A DNA stretch of 64,000 nt from UBA60 sp964587885 (lineage in GTDB: Archaea > Thermoplasmatota > Poseidoniia > Poseidoniales > Poseidoniaceae). This document shows, piece by piece, positions 50,022 to 60,157 of the stretch. Numbering within the stretch: position 1 is the stretch's first letter; each line of letters opens with the position of its first letter. The notes under the pieces were generated by a model. It saw only the letters and a program-made list of their open reading frames with translations, made no database searches and was not told where the DNA came from. The position numbers and the translations under genes are program-made. The stretch lies in contig CAZPME010000007.1 of NCBI GenBank assembly GCA_964587885.1, positions 1 through 64,000 of the forward strand, written 5' to 3'.

Positions 50022-51227
50022 ATGAGCGACATTCCTGTAGCAAAACGTGCCGCACAGATAGAATACGCAATTCGTGATGTAGTGGTTCCAGCAATGGAAC
50101 TTGAGCGGCAGGGACATGAGATTATTAAATTGAATATTGGCGACCCTATTGCCTACCCTGGCCTACCCACTCCAAAGCACATGGTAGAAGCATTTCAGCG
50201 AAGTTTGAGTGCAGGTGAAAGTGGCTATTCTCCCTCATATGGATTACCCCAATTGCGTGCTGCAATCGCAAAAGATGAAGATAGAAAGGGGTGGAATTGC
50301 TCTGCTGAAGATGTCTATGTTTGTCATGGTGTTACTGAGGCTTTACAAATTATTTTTGCTGCCACTTTAGAACAAGGTTCCAAGGTATTAGCGCCAGGAC
50401 CCCACTATCCTCCCTACATGGCTTATCCGCAAATGTATGGCGCTAAAACCATTGAATACAAGTTGAAATCTGATGATGAGTGGCGAGTCGATTTTGATGA
50501 CGTTGAGGAAAAAATGGATGAAGATGTGCGATTATTGGTTCTTATCAACCCCAACAATCCTTGCGGCAATGTAGCCAATTCTGAAGAAATTAAAAGATTA
50601 CTCGCTATCGCTGAGAATTGGCCCAATTGTATGATAATTGCCGATGAAATATATGATGAATTAGATTTCACCAATGCACATTCTAGTGTTGCATCACACT
50701 CGACCAAAACTCCTATTTTTACCCTTAATGGAGTCTCAAAGAATTATTACGCTCCGGGTTGGAGGATCGGTTATCTAGCAATACATGACCCAGCAAATCG
50801 CCTCAGTCTAGTTCGCGATGGAATCGAGCGACTATTGCGTTCACGGCTATGTGCCTCGACTCCTGCTCAGATGGGTTATCTCGCCGGCCTAAATTCCGAC
50901 CGTGCATGGATGAAGGGTTATTCCGACAAAGTACGTCGCCAACGCGACCTTTGTATAGAACGAATTGAGCGGATCGAAGGACTTGAGGTTGAGGCTCCGG
51001 GTGGTGCATTCTACATGTTCGTTAGATTAACAGATGAACACTGGTACGAGAATGATAAGGAATTTGTCCTGAAATTACTAGATGAAGAGCATGTGTTAGT
51101 TGTTCATGGAAGCGGCTTTTCGGCAAAACTGGGTAAAGGCCATATCCGCATAGTCTACCTTCCAGGAGAGAATGTATTAAATGAGGCATTTGACAGAATT
51201 GAAGCATTTTTGACCCGCCATCGATAA
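50022..51227 (+). CDS. Class I/II aminotransferase (alanine/aspartate type)
   Basis: A PLP enzyme of 401 aa. IIKLNIGDPIAYPGLPTPKH, GYSPSYGLPQLRAAIAKDED, INPNNPCGNVANSEEI and the lysine site LNGVSKNYYAPGWRIGYL (K about 240) are characteristic of the AlaA/AspC-like fold I group. The PGxR element supplies a second PLP phosphate contact. Alanine-glutamate transamination is the most likely reaction; aspartate or aromatic substrates cannot be excluded. Confidence 0.88.
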   Translation: MSDIPVAKRAAQIEYAIRDVVVPAMELERQGHEIIKLNIGDPIAYPGLPTPKHMVEAFQRSLSAGESGYSPSYGLPQLRAAIAKDEDRKGWNCSAEDVYVCHGVTEALQIIFAATLEQGSKVLAPGPHYPPYMAYPQMYGAKTIEYKLKSDDEWRVDFDDVEEKMDEDVRLLVLINPNNPCGNVANSEEIKRLLAIAENWPNCMIIADEIYDELDFTNAHSSVASHSTKTPIFTLNGVSKNYYAPGWRIGYLAIHDPANRLSLVRDGIERLLRSRLCASTPAQMGYLAGLNSDRAWMKGYSDKVRRQRDLCIERIERIEGLEVEAPGGAFYMFVRLTDEHWYENDKEFVLKLLDEEHVLVVHGSGFSAKLGKGHIRIVYLPGENVLNEAFDRIEAFLTRHR

Positions 51228-51275
51228 TACTATCGTCGGCGAACTTCTCATAATGTTCAACACATAGCAACCGAT

Positions 51276-54200
51276 ATGGGCGCAAGGCATAGGTGTGCAA
51301 TTATACGCTCGTTACTTGTTGTTGCAGTATTATCTACAATCACTTTTCTACCTACTACATTAGCCGAATCAACCAGCGAAAATGGCGCAGCAGTAATGTC
51401 GCCTGCAAATTTCTCTTTAGAGTTGATTTTTCCAGTCCTAACCGCATTCGCTATTGCTATATTCATGTGGCGTTTCTTGGTACCCAATTCACTTTCATCC
51501 TTGCAAATTGCCTTCGAAATAGATGATGCACTGTATGAAGTTCATCGTTTGACTCGGACAAGAGAAGAGGCACGTGAACTGCTTAGATTACCTAGTGTGG
51601 GATTTGGAGTCGCACTCTATTTGATGGCGATGACCGGCATTTTAATTTTGGTAGGGGAATTGACATTCCAACCAAATACCTACTACCAATTGAATGTGTT
51701 TTTGATTTTCTTATTGATTTTAATTCCGATATTATTCAGTCCATGGGAAACTCTCACAGCACAAGTTGGGATGTTTTATCGTGATAAAGTAAGAGTAAAA
51801 TGGTACATCAAATTGATGAGAAGGGCCATTACTTTAGGAATTCTACTATTTTCCACAGGCCTAGTATTGTGGGTAGGCATGTCACAAGTAGGTGGGTTAT
51901 CACCGATTTGGGTAGTATATGCACTTCTAGTTTTCATGTCACCTACAATTCTTGCTTATGGGCGAATTCTAGGGGCCTCATGGAACATGCTACTGCAGAA
52001 GAAATGGGAGACGGTTAGAGGTTTTGAGACTCCAATTGATCCAGATCCACCAGGATTTTTCAAGCGAGTCGGTTCATTCATCCTCACATTCTTCTTATTA
52101 ACCATGCCATTAACAGCCTTGAATGGGATAATTACTGTTATTCACGTAATGCTAAATGAGCCTGCTAATTCAGAAGAAATTCTAAATTTTGGCGGGATTA
52201 TCGGATATTCGTTGTATGAATGGGCTGAATTAAACCAAGATTGGATTGAAAAATGGATTTCAATTAAGCAGTTGGCTTCAACCCTTACCATATACTTGAG
52301 TTTTAACATTGCAATCGTCGGCTTGGCGTTTATCTTTGAATTGACACGCAACTTGTTTATCGGTGGACAAACATTTGGAGGTCTAGGTGGTGTATCGCTG
52401 GCATCGCCGCGTGAAATTCGTTCGGAAGAGTCTGCTCAAGCTAAAATATTGTACTTCTCATTTGCTGGTTTTTCTGGCTACACTGTACTGTTATTGATTT
52501 TAATTTGCTACAAAGAATTCTCACATTTAATGCCGTATACTTATCTGCTTGAACAACAAGGATTTACTGAATTAATAATATTGCAAAGTACTTGGCTGTT
52601 TATTGCTGTCGGCCAAACAATTTTCATAATGACTTGGCTTCTAAGTATAGTTCGATTTGCCAGCCTTTCCAAACTTGATTTCGATCTTGACCCAGAACTT
52701 CGGCGCGAAGGAGTCATAATGGCAGGCGGCGGTGATTGGATGCGGGAATTAATTGAGAAGGCTGCAAGGCTCGATGACATAGATCATTTGCGCCGCTTCC
52801 AGCAAGAGTTTATCGATGGTGACGAAGCTGTAATTCGCCTTGAGAAATCACGCGCTAAAATGATTGAAATGGCACTACGCGGGCTTTGGCCGAAGGCAAC
52901 AGAAGAAGCACGTAAGGTTCTGGCCCAAGAAGGTGGAGATGATGATGAAGCGCGAATGATAATAGCACTAGGGCATTTATCCTGCCGTCGTCTTGATGCG
53001 GCTCGTGAAGCTTTGCGTGGATTGGAAATTGATGAGGGATATGACGAGCCTGAATTGATTTCATTTGTCCTCGAATGGCTCGACCCATGGCGAGGACAAG
53101 TTGATGAAGATGACATATGGGATTGGGAGAATAATTCATGCATCGATAATCTAAATGATTTGATGAAAAGGATGCGGAATTGGACGCCAATCCCCCAAAA
53201 TAAAAGTCAACACAGTGACCGTTTGACTGTTCATGCAAGATTGAATCATGTTGCTTTGTTACGTTCACAACGGCGCCATGAAGAGGCATTGGACTTGGCA
53301 TTAGAATTGGTCAAAATGGAGCCCCTAAGTGCCAAAGCAAGAATTGCAGCAGCATTATGCCTGGTTGATATTGGCGAATGGCATTCAGCACTTAGCATCT
53401 ATAAAGAATTAAGCGAGAGTGATACTTTTGATCCAAGAGTTAAGGCCTTGGGCGCCCTACTTGGAATGGATGAAGATGATTCTGAATTCGAGGTTTCATT
53501 AGCAATAGGAGATAGTAAATCGACCCGTAATTGGGTAAATGAGGCACCAGTGAATGCCATAGCGGCTCTCCATGCTAAGAAAGGTGAAGACGAAGCAATG
53601 AATGCCAATATGATGGTCAGCGCTCATCAGTCCCTTGAGAAAGGGATACCTCCTAGATATTCGAAATCTCCAATTTCAATTGTTCTCAACTTCTTTGTTT
53701 TGCTTCCAGCATGGTGGATTATAGGAATATATTTGACTTCGGTTAGGTCTTTTGCAACTGGCATCGGTTTAGCTATTGCCCTAACTGCACTGCATATTTT
53801 CTATCGCCATTTCCGCCGCAATCAACGTCGCCTAATCAAGCACCGTGACCAAAAGGGGATGATTGCATATGCACGGAGGCTCAAAAGGCTGAGGGCTAAA
53901 CCTGACAAGCAGACGCTGCCAATAGGCAACCATATGCTATTATCTGGAATACTACTGCCAATTAATGGCGCTATTTACGACATAGGCTTACCTGCATGGC
54001 TTACTGTAAGATTACCCTCCGAGTCCGACAAAAACATTAGAAAGAAGTTCGCCAAAAGAGTTATTGAAATGCGCAAAAGGAAGACCGCACGATTAACCCC
54101 CCTTACTAGCAATTGGTGGGTTAAACGTCCCAATGAAATGAGGCACGAAGGTGAATATCTTCAGCAATTTATCGGACCTTCTGCATATCGAGGGCGGGAC

Positions 54201-54380
54201 AATCACATCGCTCGGAAAAAGCGCATTAATCGCATTGCCCCGAGTGTATTAGAGTCTCGAGTTCCAATTACTCAACGTAATCTAGGCAAAATGGGAATTC
54301 ATCAAAACACACGTATTAGTGAAAGAAAAAGGAGTGGTCGTCCGAGTTCAAGGACACCAAGTTCGAGGCGACCTAATTAG
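51276..54380 (+). CDS. Large polytopic membrane protein with cytoplasmic TPR domain
   Basis: A 1034-aa protein of unknown function. A signal-like start (SLLVVAVLSTITFLPTTLAE) and about nine membrane helices fill residues 45-475 (for example LYLMAMTGILILVGELTF and VWLF-like segment WLFIAVGQTIFIMTWLLSIV). A soluble part of about 330 residues follows, with TPR-like helices (EEALDLALELVKMEPLSAKA), then two more helices (FFVLLPAWWIIGIYL and FATGIGLAIALTALHIF) and a very basic tail (ISERKRSGRPSSRTPSSRRP). Topology suggests an anchoring or secretion-linked scaffold. It ends two bases from convergent glyA. Confidence 0.65.
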   Translation: MGARHRCAIIRSLLVVAVLSTITFLPTTLAESTSENGAAVMSPANFSLELIFPVLTAFAIAIFMWRFLVPNSLSSLQIAFEIDDALYEVHRLTRTREEARELLRLPSVGFGVALYLMAMTGILILVGELTFQPNTYYQLNVFLIFLLILIPILFSPWETLTAQVGMFYRDKVRVKWYIKLMRRAITLGILLFSTGLVLWVGMSQVGGLSPIWVVYALLVFMSPTILAYGRILGASWNMLLQKKWETVRGFETPIDPDPPGFFKRVGSFILTFFLLTMPLTALNGIITVIHVMLNEPANSEEILNFGGIIGYSLYEWAELNQDWIEKWISIKQLASTLTIYLSFNIAIVGLAFIFELTRNLFIGGQTFGGLGGVSLASPREIRSEESAQAKILYFSFAGFSGYTVLLLILICYKEFSHLMPYTYLLEQQGFTELIILQSTWLFIAVGQTIFIMTWLLSIVRFASLSKLDFDLDPELRREGVIMAGGGDWMRELIEKAARLDDIDHLRRFQQEFIDGDEAVIRLEKSRAKMIEMALRGLWPKATEEARKVLAQEGGDDDEARMIIALGHLSCRRLDAAREALRGLEIDEGYDEPELISFVLEWLDPWRGQVDEDDIWDWENNSCIDNLNDLMKRMRNWTPIPQNKSQHSDRLTVHARLNHVALLRSQRRHEEALDLALELVKMEPLSAKARIAAALCLVDIGEWHSALSIYKELSESDTFDPRVKALGALLGMDEDDSEFEVSLAIGDSKSTRNWVNEAPVNAIAALHAKKGEDEAMNANMMVSAHQSLEKGIPPRYSKSPISIVLNFFVLLPAWWIIGIYLTSVRSFATGIGLAIALTALHIFYRHFRRNQRRLIKHRDQKGMIAYARRLKRLRAKPDKQTLPIGNHMLLSGILLPINGAIYDIGLPAWLTVRLPSESDKNIRKKFAKRVIEMRKRKTARLTPLTSNWWVKRPNEMRHEGEYLQQFIGPSAYRGRDNHIARKKRINRIAPSVLESRVPITQRNLGKMGIHQNTRISERKRSGRPSSRTPSSRRPN

Positions 54381-54382
54381 TG

Positions 54383-55738
54383 CTACAAGTCTGTGAAAAC
54401 GGGGTCATCATAGGCTCCCTTTCCGGTAGGCCAGCAGTAATTGATTGTGGAAAAATCATTCTTTAAGGCTGCAGCACGCTCTCTAACAGTGGCCTCATGC
54501 CCACCTGCAGCTGCAAGATGAATAAGGTCTGCAACTTCATCCATTTCATCCCCCCCCATTCCTAAACGCGTCATCTCGGGTGTACCTAAACGAATACCAG
54601 ATGGTAGAACTGCAGATGTATCACCAGGTAGCATGTTCTTATTCATTACCAATCCTTGCGACTCAGCTCGAAGACTGACATCAGCACCACCACCAAATTC
54701 CTGGACATCGACAAGAATCGTATGGCTCTCGGTAAATCCATGATCAGGGGCAAAAACTTTCATTCCACGATCCCACAATCCCTCAGCCAATATTTTTGCA
54801 TTTGAAATAATATTTGCTGCATAGTCAACTTGAAATTCAAGCGCCTCAGCCAAAGAAACCCCCAATGCAGCGACCTTGTGGAGATGGTGATTAGAATGGA
54901 CTCCGGGGAAAACTCTTGACCTAATCGTCTTGTGGAGCATTTGCCCATTAGGTAATTCCACATCACTATTCCCTAGAATAATTCCATGCTGAGGGCCGGG
55001 GAATGTTTTGTGCGTTGAAGCCGTAACAATATCGACTCCGTCGCCGAGTGGGTCCTGAAACTTACCACCTGCAATCAGTCCTAAAACGTGTGCTGCATCG
55101 TACATCACACTTGCGCCAATTTCTCTTGCCGCGTCAATTAATGGCTCTAGTTCTGTCGGAAACAAATATACTGACTGGCCAAAATAGCAAATTCGCGGTT
55201 TCTCAGTAAGTATTGCTCGGGAAGCAATATCAGTATCTATTGACATTGTTTCTGGAATTGATGGATATGTTACTGTCGAAAAACCACGTAGACCGGCCGC
55301 ACCAAAGCGCTGAGTCGAAATATGTGCTCCTGCCTCGAGTTGGGGAGCCATGAATTTGTCACCTGCTTGTCCGAGACTGAAAAGTGATGATATATTGGCG
55401 GAAGTGCCCGAAATCGGTCGCACATCAGCAAAAGGGCAGCTAAAAAGACGCTTGGCGAGATTTTCAGTATGGGTCTCTATGGGATCATAATCGGCATTGC
55501 CCTCATAGTATCTCGAGCCGGGTAAACCCTCAGCATAGCGATTATGCAAATCTGTAGCAAACATTTCTGCTGCACGTGGACTGACTAAATTCTCACTGGC
55601 AATAAGTGGAATACTATTTTGGAAACGCCGATGGTGTTGAATCACCTGAGATTGAATATACCGCAAATTTTCTTTTACCGGCCCATCTATATCTGGAAAA
55701 GCAATCGGTTCTGGAAATGGACTTCCATCGCTGGCCAT
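54383..55738 (-). CDS. glyA: Serine hydroxymethyltransferase
   Basis: The PLP enzyme interconverts serine and glycine, loading a one-carbon unit on a folate. The 451-aa protein has SIPLIASENLVSPRAAEMFA, NRYAEGLPGSRYYEGNADYD, YDAAHVLGLIAGGKF and the lysine site TASTHKTFPGPQHG (K about 234). ATG at 55738 is the best start; an upstream GTG at 55798 would add 20 residues. With the THF-linked cyclodeaminase earlier in the window it suggests a THF-based one-carbon pool. Confidence 0.92.
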   Translation of the reverse strand: MASDGSPFPEPIAFPDIDGPVKENLRYIQSQVIQHHRRFQNSIPLIASENLVSPRAAEMFATDLHNRYAEGLPGSRYYEGNADYDPIETHTENLAKRLFSCPFADVRPISGTSANISSLFSLGQAGDKFMAPQLEAGAHISTQRFGAAGLRGFSTVTYPSIPETMSIDTDIASRAILTEKPRICYFGQSVYLFPTELEPLIDAAREIGASVMYDAAHVLGLIAGGKFQDPLGDGVDIVTASTHKTFPGPQHGIILGNSDVELPNGQMLHKTIRSRVFPGVHSNHHLHKVAALGVSLAEALEFQVDYAANIISNAKILAEGLWDRGMKVFAPDHGFTESHTILVDVQEFGGGADVSLRAESQGLVMNKNMLPGDTSAVLPSGIRLGTPEMTRLGMGGDEMDEVADLIHLAAAGGHEATVRERAAALKNDFSTINYCWPTGKGAYDDPVFTDL

Positions 55739-55836
55739 AAAACCAAAAGTCCCGATACGGTGTATGAGTTTGACTGGTAAGGGTTGTCGATTCAACACGG
55801 CACAACAATCAACATTGCGATTTACTTGGATACTTT

Positions 55837-56928
55837 ATGCCAGTTAATGAGAGTGAGGATTCCTTACTTCGCTCGCGTCTGGTTTCACGCTGGCGAATTG
55901 ATGACTCATACCGAATAATTGACCGCGATTGTAATGCTGAGCCTGTTTGGCTCGTAAGTAGCGGGTTTTGGCGAGATTGGTTTGCTGAAATAGAGGATGT
56001 CATGGATACACCGTTAGAACGCAGACTCGCATATGCTAGTGAATCCCACGAAACATGGCGATTGCAACAAAGAATGATTACTGAACTACTACCCAATCCA
56101 ATTATTGGAAAAAACAAATCCCGCCTCAATTGGATAAATGCAGATTGGGAGGAACGAGGTATTGGCAAATTGTCCTCGCTAATTGGTGATGAATTGATGG
56201 TCTCGGGTAGATGTATTTCAGCCCAGGCCTCCGGGCAAGTTTGTGCTATAATGGCAGTTATCCGAAATAGTTCCTTACGTCATCTATGGCGTGATTATGG
56301 TCCCGAACGAACACTTGTTGACCTCGAGAATCGTGGCGCTTTATTACCGCCTGTAATGGATGTGAAGATTACTTGGAATTTTCTTAGGTGCGGCGGTGAT
56401 CGTCCAATGGAAAAGTTGCAAAATTCAGCACTAAATATACTTGAAGGCCACCTTTATATAGATTCTATAAAACATATATTTATTGGGCGGGACTTGGTGC
56501 TAAGATTGGCAGAAAATATTGCTTTGCAAGAGTTGATCCCCAATTCCGATGAGCGCACGGAATGGAATGGGATTAGTTCAGATGAAGGAGTGATTTGGTC
56601 AGCAATGGCTGAAGCTACTCGGCGTGTTTTTATCGCCGAAGGTGGACACGTACTAATCGGTGATAGCAGTCATTGGAATAATGTAATTGAGGAAAATTTA
56701 ACCCAATATGGACTAGGGAAATTATGCTCAGTAAAGAGCATTGGTGATTATGGAGAAATCCAATTTTCACTTGAGGGGGGAATTCATCCCTCATTGTGCG
56801 TAGGTATTTTATTGGGATGTTGGCAAAGATCCGAGGGTAGAGATGGGCGCGCAAAATGGTGGCAAAATGGCCATGTACAGATGATTGAAATAATCCCTAG
56901 GAGAGCGCTTGCAGACCCCATTTCGTAG
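55837..56928 (+). CDS. Unknown 363-aa protein
   Basis: A soluble protein with no recognised domain. It is Trp-rich (WRIDDSY, GFWRDWFAEIED, WINADWEERG, GCWQRSEGRDGRAKWWQNGH) and has a middle region LRHLWRDYGPERTLVDLENR with an HLYIDSIKHIFIGRDLVLRL element. No membrane helix or signal peptide is visible. It diverges from glyA over a 98-base gap and precedes the surface-protein genes by 94 bases. It may be lineage-specific. Confidence 0.55.
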   Translation: MPVNESEDSLLRSRLVSRWRIDDSYRIIDRDCNAEPVWLVSSGFWRDWFAEIEDVMDTPLERRLAYASESHETWRLQQRMITELLPNPIIGKNKSRLNWINADWEERGIGKLSSLIGDELMVSGRCISAQASGQVCAIMAVIRNSSLRHLWRDYGPERTLVDLENRGALLPPVMDVKITWNFLRCGGDRPMEKLQNSALNILEGHLYIDSIKHIFIGRDLVLRLAENIALQELIPNSDERTEWNGISSDEGVIWSAMAEATRRVFIAEGGHVLIGDSSHWNNVIEENLTQYGLGKLCSVKSIGDYGEIQFSLEGGIHPSLCVGILLGCWQRSEGRDGRAKWWQNGHVQMIEIIPRRALADPIS

Positions 56929-56975
56929 ACTTGTGACATAATCTATTACCCATCACTTTTATGTCTATTACTTGA

Positions 56976-56997
56976 AGTCGGTGGGATAGTTCCGACT
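56976..56997. repeat. Short inverted repeat upstream of TSP3 surface protein
   Basis: AGTCGG (56976-56981) and CCGACT (56992-56997) form a six-pair stem with a ten-base loop, 25 bases before the ATG at 57023. It could lie in the leader or act as an operator; support is from sequence symmetry only. Confidence 0.4.
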
Positions 56998-57022
56998 ACG
57001 TCTGTTGGCTCCGGTGATAATA

Positions 57023-60000
57023 ATGGTGCTCTCTCACAACCAAATGGCTTACTCAGCAATTGCTGTAACAATGATATTTGGCTCACTCTTTGTAGGTATG
57101 AGTGGTTTCGTCCAAACCAGCGAAGGTCTAGGATTTTTTGAGCCAGCGGGTGAAGAGAATCTATTTGAAGATGAAGAATTAATTTCTCAGGCTATCGACA
57201 CCGATGGAGATGGATTGCCAGATAAGATGGAAGAAGTACAATATGGGACCGATCCGTTACGCGAGGATACGGATAATGATGGACTTAATGATGGCTGGGA
57301 AGTCGCAAATGGACTTAATCCCCTTGATTCTGGTGATGCTGATGAGGATAACGCCCCCCCAGCAACTGGAGATGAGTCGAGTAGTGAAGGTAATGAATCT
57401 GAAAGTTGGCCAAATCCAGAGGATGGACCCAATGGTGACCCAGACAGAGATGGGTTGACTAATCAGCAAGAACAAGCTTTTGGCACCGAGCCAAAACTAG
57501 CTGACACTGATGGTGATGGACTCAATGACCGCTGGGAAGTTGAATATATGCACTACAACCAAACCGCACAAGATGGTGAAGTAATTGACCTGTTTAATCC
57601 ATTATCGGGAAATTGGAATTGCGGTTTACTTACCGAGGCCAAAAGGAGTGCAATTAAACAAACTCTGGATAATGACGACCAAAGACCCTCTTGGGATGAG
57701 ATGGCAAATATTGCTGGTCAGTATTCATGTGATGCTATTCTTGATTCTGATGGCGATGGATTATTCAATTTTGAAGAAGAGCAATATGGCACCGATCCAC
57801 TTTCGACTGATAGTGACGGAGACTTGCTGTCAGATAGTATAGAAATCGCCTACGGAACCGTGAGTGTTGATGATTTCTATAATCAAATCTACGGTGTATC
57901 GGTCGATAAAAAGGCGCCATTTTCAGATGCAAGTGGTGGCATGATTTCGTGGTATCTCGAGGATATGGATGGCGATGGAAAATTCAACGGCCCTTCAGAT
58001 TGGGATACTGACGGAGATGGCATGCCCGATGGATTTGAATTTTACTTTAGTGATTCTGCAGACCACCCCTATGCTGGTGCCGCAATTTCAACTACCCAAC
58101 TTCTTGATCCTGCAAATGGCTCTGATGCTTACCACGATTGGGATGAGGACGATTTGAATAATGCCGAGGAATATCGTGTTGCATTCACCTTTGGGCCCAA
58201 AAGTTTCACAAATCCCTGGCTTGCAGATACCGATGCCGATGACATGCCAGATGGTTGGGAATTTGAAAACGGATTAAATGCAACCGATGGAGAAAATTGG
58301 GATGAAGACCCAGACCATGACGGATGGGATGCAGACGGTGATGGTAGTTCCTTCTTTGATGAACTAGAAGGGCCTTCTGCTAGAGTATATGCCATTGATG
58401 TTTCTCTAGATCAATGGGTAGAGGTTAACCAAACCGTTGCTCGTGCCCAAGTTACATTAGCAGGAGGTAATCCTGTAGTCTATCCAATTAGAGCAATGGC
58501 GACCGGGTACGTCTATTCCATCCATGTGCAACTCGGTGATACCATCGATAGTCGCCTTACACCTTGGCTAACCGTTGTTGAGCCATCTGAAATGTTTACC
58601 AATCTGCAAGAATACAATGCTCGGGACCGCGATGGAGATGGCTTGAGTGATTCTCGCTCTACCGATCCTCTAAACCCAGATACCGATGGTGATGGGTTAA
58701 TTGACGGAATTGAAGTAATGGGATGGGAGATACAGGTTGTTAGTCATGGAGTCCACCAAGTTCGGGTGATTAGCGACCCTGGAGATTGGGATACTGATGA
58801 CGATGGATTAACCGATTTCAAGGAGTTTTCCAGTGTTTGTGACTTAGGTTCTAATGCCAGCAATAGTGATACTGATAACGATGGACTTGGTGATTATCAC
58901 GAGGCTTCGATTGGACACGAATGGGAAGGAGAAAATTATTCGACAAGTCCATGTATGGATGATACAGATAACGATGGTTTGGTCGATGGAGAAGAATTGG
59001 AGATAGGTGATGATGGATATTTGACTCACGCCAACAATTCCGATACCGATGGTGATGAGTTGATCGACGGAAATGAAGCACTTTACATTCCACGCCCATG
59101 GCAACAGGGTACTGACCCTACCAATAATGACAGTGATGGAGATGGTATGCTTGATGGCTGGGAAATGCAAGTTGAATCTCTAGAAGATAATTCAAAATCT
59201 CACAGCCTGTGGGTGGTTTCTGAAAAGTGGCGCACACCTAATTGTGACGAGGCTCAATGCGAACTCGATCCTGGCGGATATATGTGGAATAATTGGCTTA
59301 AGGGATTCGTTGAAGTGAAGAAATATGAGATGGAAGCAATGAATCTAACCGATTTCCAGATACCAACTAATATTCAGTGTAACTGCAAGGGACGTTGGGC
59401 TTTGAATCCGGCTGAAGGGACCCTTGATGATGCTCTGTATGATATCGACAATGACACGTTAACTAACTCTGCTGAAGCCCCTGACCGCTGGGATACAAAC
59501 CCTGTGGACGACGATACCGACGGTGATATGTTGCCAGATGGATGGGAAGTTTTCTACTCTCTAGAAGCCATACAAAGTGGGTTGGTTGATAATGCAACTT
59601 TGGAAGCCACCGGCTCTCGTGGAGTGATGGACCCAGCTCTAATTGATTCAGATTTCAACGGTATTGATGACGGTAGTGAGGACCCAGACCATGATGGACT
59701 AAATCGTACCTCCCTCCTCAATAAATATTGTAAGAACCACGATGACCCATCATCTTCGGATTGCAATATCAACCCGAATACTCCTGATGGTGCAATATTC
59801 TATGAGAATTTGGAGAATTTTACGAACTTCGAGGAATTTGAAAATGGAACTAATCCGATCAACAACGATACCGATGGTGATGAATGGGATGATGGACCCG
59901 AAGTATTCTATCAAGACCACGATAACGATGGAATGGCGACCGGTTGGGAATTTTACTTTGAATTTGACCCAATGGATTCAGTCGACAGAAATATCGACAG

Positions 60001-60109
60001 TGATGGCGATGGTCACGTCAACTATTGTGAATACAAGTGGGATACCAATCCACGCGACCCAGTGAGTTATCCAGGGCAGGGTCAATCCTGTGATTGGTAT
60101 AATGAATGA
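57023..60109 (+). CDS. Secreted TSP3-repeat surface protein
   Basis: A 1028-aa acidic protein. After a signal or anchor helix (YSAIAVTMIFGSLFVGMSGF) come many thrombospondin type 3/bacterial calcium-binding repeats of the form DTDGDGLPDxxE...GTDPLxxDTDxDGLxDGWE. Segments about 450-530 differ: VVYPIRAMATGYVYSIHVQL and GDTIDSRLTPWLTVVEP look like a barrel-sandwich (biotinyl/lipoyl-like) unit. No C-terminal membrane helix or sorting motif is seen, so the N-terminal helix may serve as anchor. ATG at 57023 is preferred to the TTG at 57005. It is probably a calcium-dependent adhesin or stalk. Confidence 0.72.
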   Translation: MVLSHNQMAYSAIAVTMIFGSLFVGMSGFVQTSEGLGFFEPAGEENLFEDEELISQAIDTDGDGLPDKMEEVQYGTDPLREDTDNDGLNDGWEVANGLNPLDSGDADEDNAPPATGDESSSEGNESESWPNPEDGPNGDPDRDGLTNQQEQAFGTEPKLADTDGDGLNDRWEVEYMHYNQTAQDGEVIDLFNPLSGNWNCGLLTEAKRSAIKQTLDNDDQRPSWDEMANIAGQYSCDAILDSDGDGLFNFEEEQYGTDPLSTDSDGDLLSDSIEIAYGTVSVDDFYNQIYGVSVDKKAPFSDASGGMISWYLEDMDGDGKFNGPSDWDTDGDGMPDGFEFYFSDSADHPYAGAAISTTQLLDPANGSDAYHDWDEDDLNNAEEYRVAFTFGPKSFTNPWLADTDADDMPDGWEFENGLNATDGENWDEDPDHDGWDADGDGSSFFDELEGPSARVYAIDVSLDQWVEVNQTVARAQVTLAGGNPVVYPIRAMATGYVYSIHVQLGDTIDSRLTPWLTVVEPSEMFTNLQEYNARDRDGDGLSDSRSTDPLNPDTDGDGLIDGIEVMGWEIQVVSHGVHQVRVISDPGDWDTDDDGLTDFKEFSSVCDLGSNASNSDTDNDGLGDYHEASIGHEWEGENYSTSPCMDDTDNDGLVDGEELEIGDDGYLTHANNSDTDGDELIDGNEALYIPRPWQQGTDPTNNDSDGDGMLDGWEMQVESLEDNSKSHSLWVVSEKWRTPNCDEAQCELDPGGYMWNNWLKGFVEVKKYEMEAMNLTDFQIPTNIQCNCKGRWALNPAEGTLDDALYDIDNDTLTNSAEAPDRWDTNPVDDDTDGDMLPDGWEVFYSLEAIQSGLVDNATLEATGSRGVMDPALIDSDFNGIDDGSEDPDHDGLNRTSLLNKYCKNHDDPSSSDCNINPNTPDGAIFYENLENFTNFEEFENGTNPINNDTDGDEWDDGPEVFYQDHDNDGMATGWEFYFEFDPMDSVDRNIDSDGDGHVNYCEYKWDTNPRDPVSYPGQGQSCDWYNE

Positions 60110-60157
60110 TGCCTTGAGCAGTTGGTTTGATAGCGAAACGCTGTCCGTACACTAACA

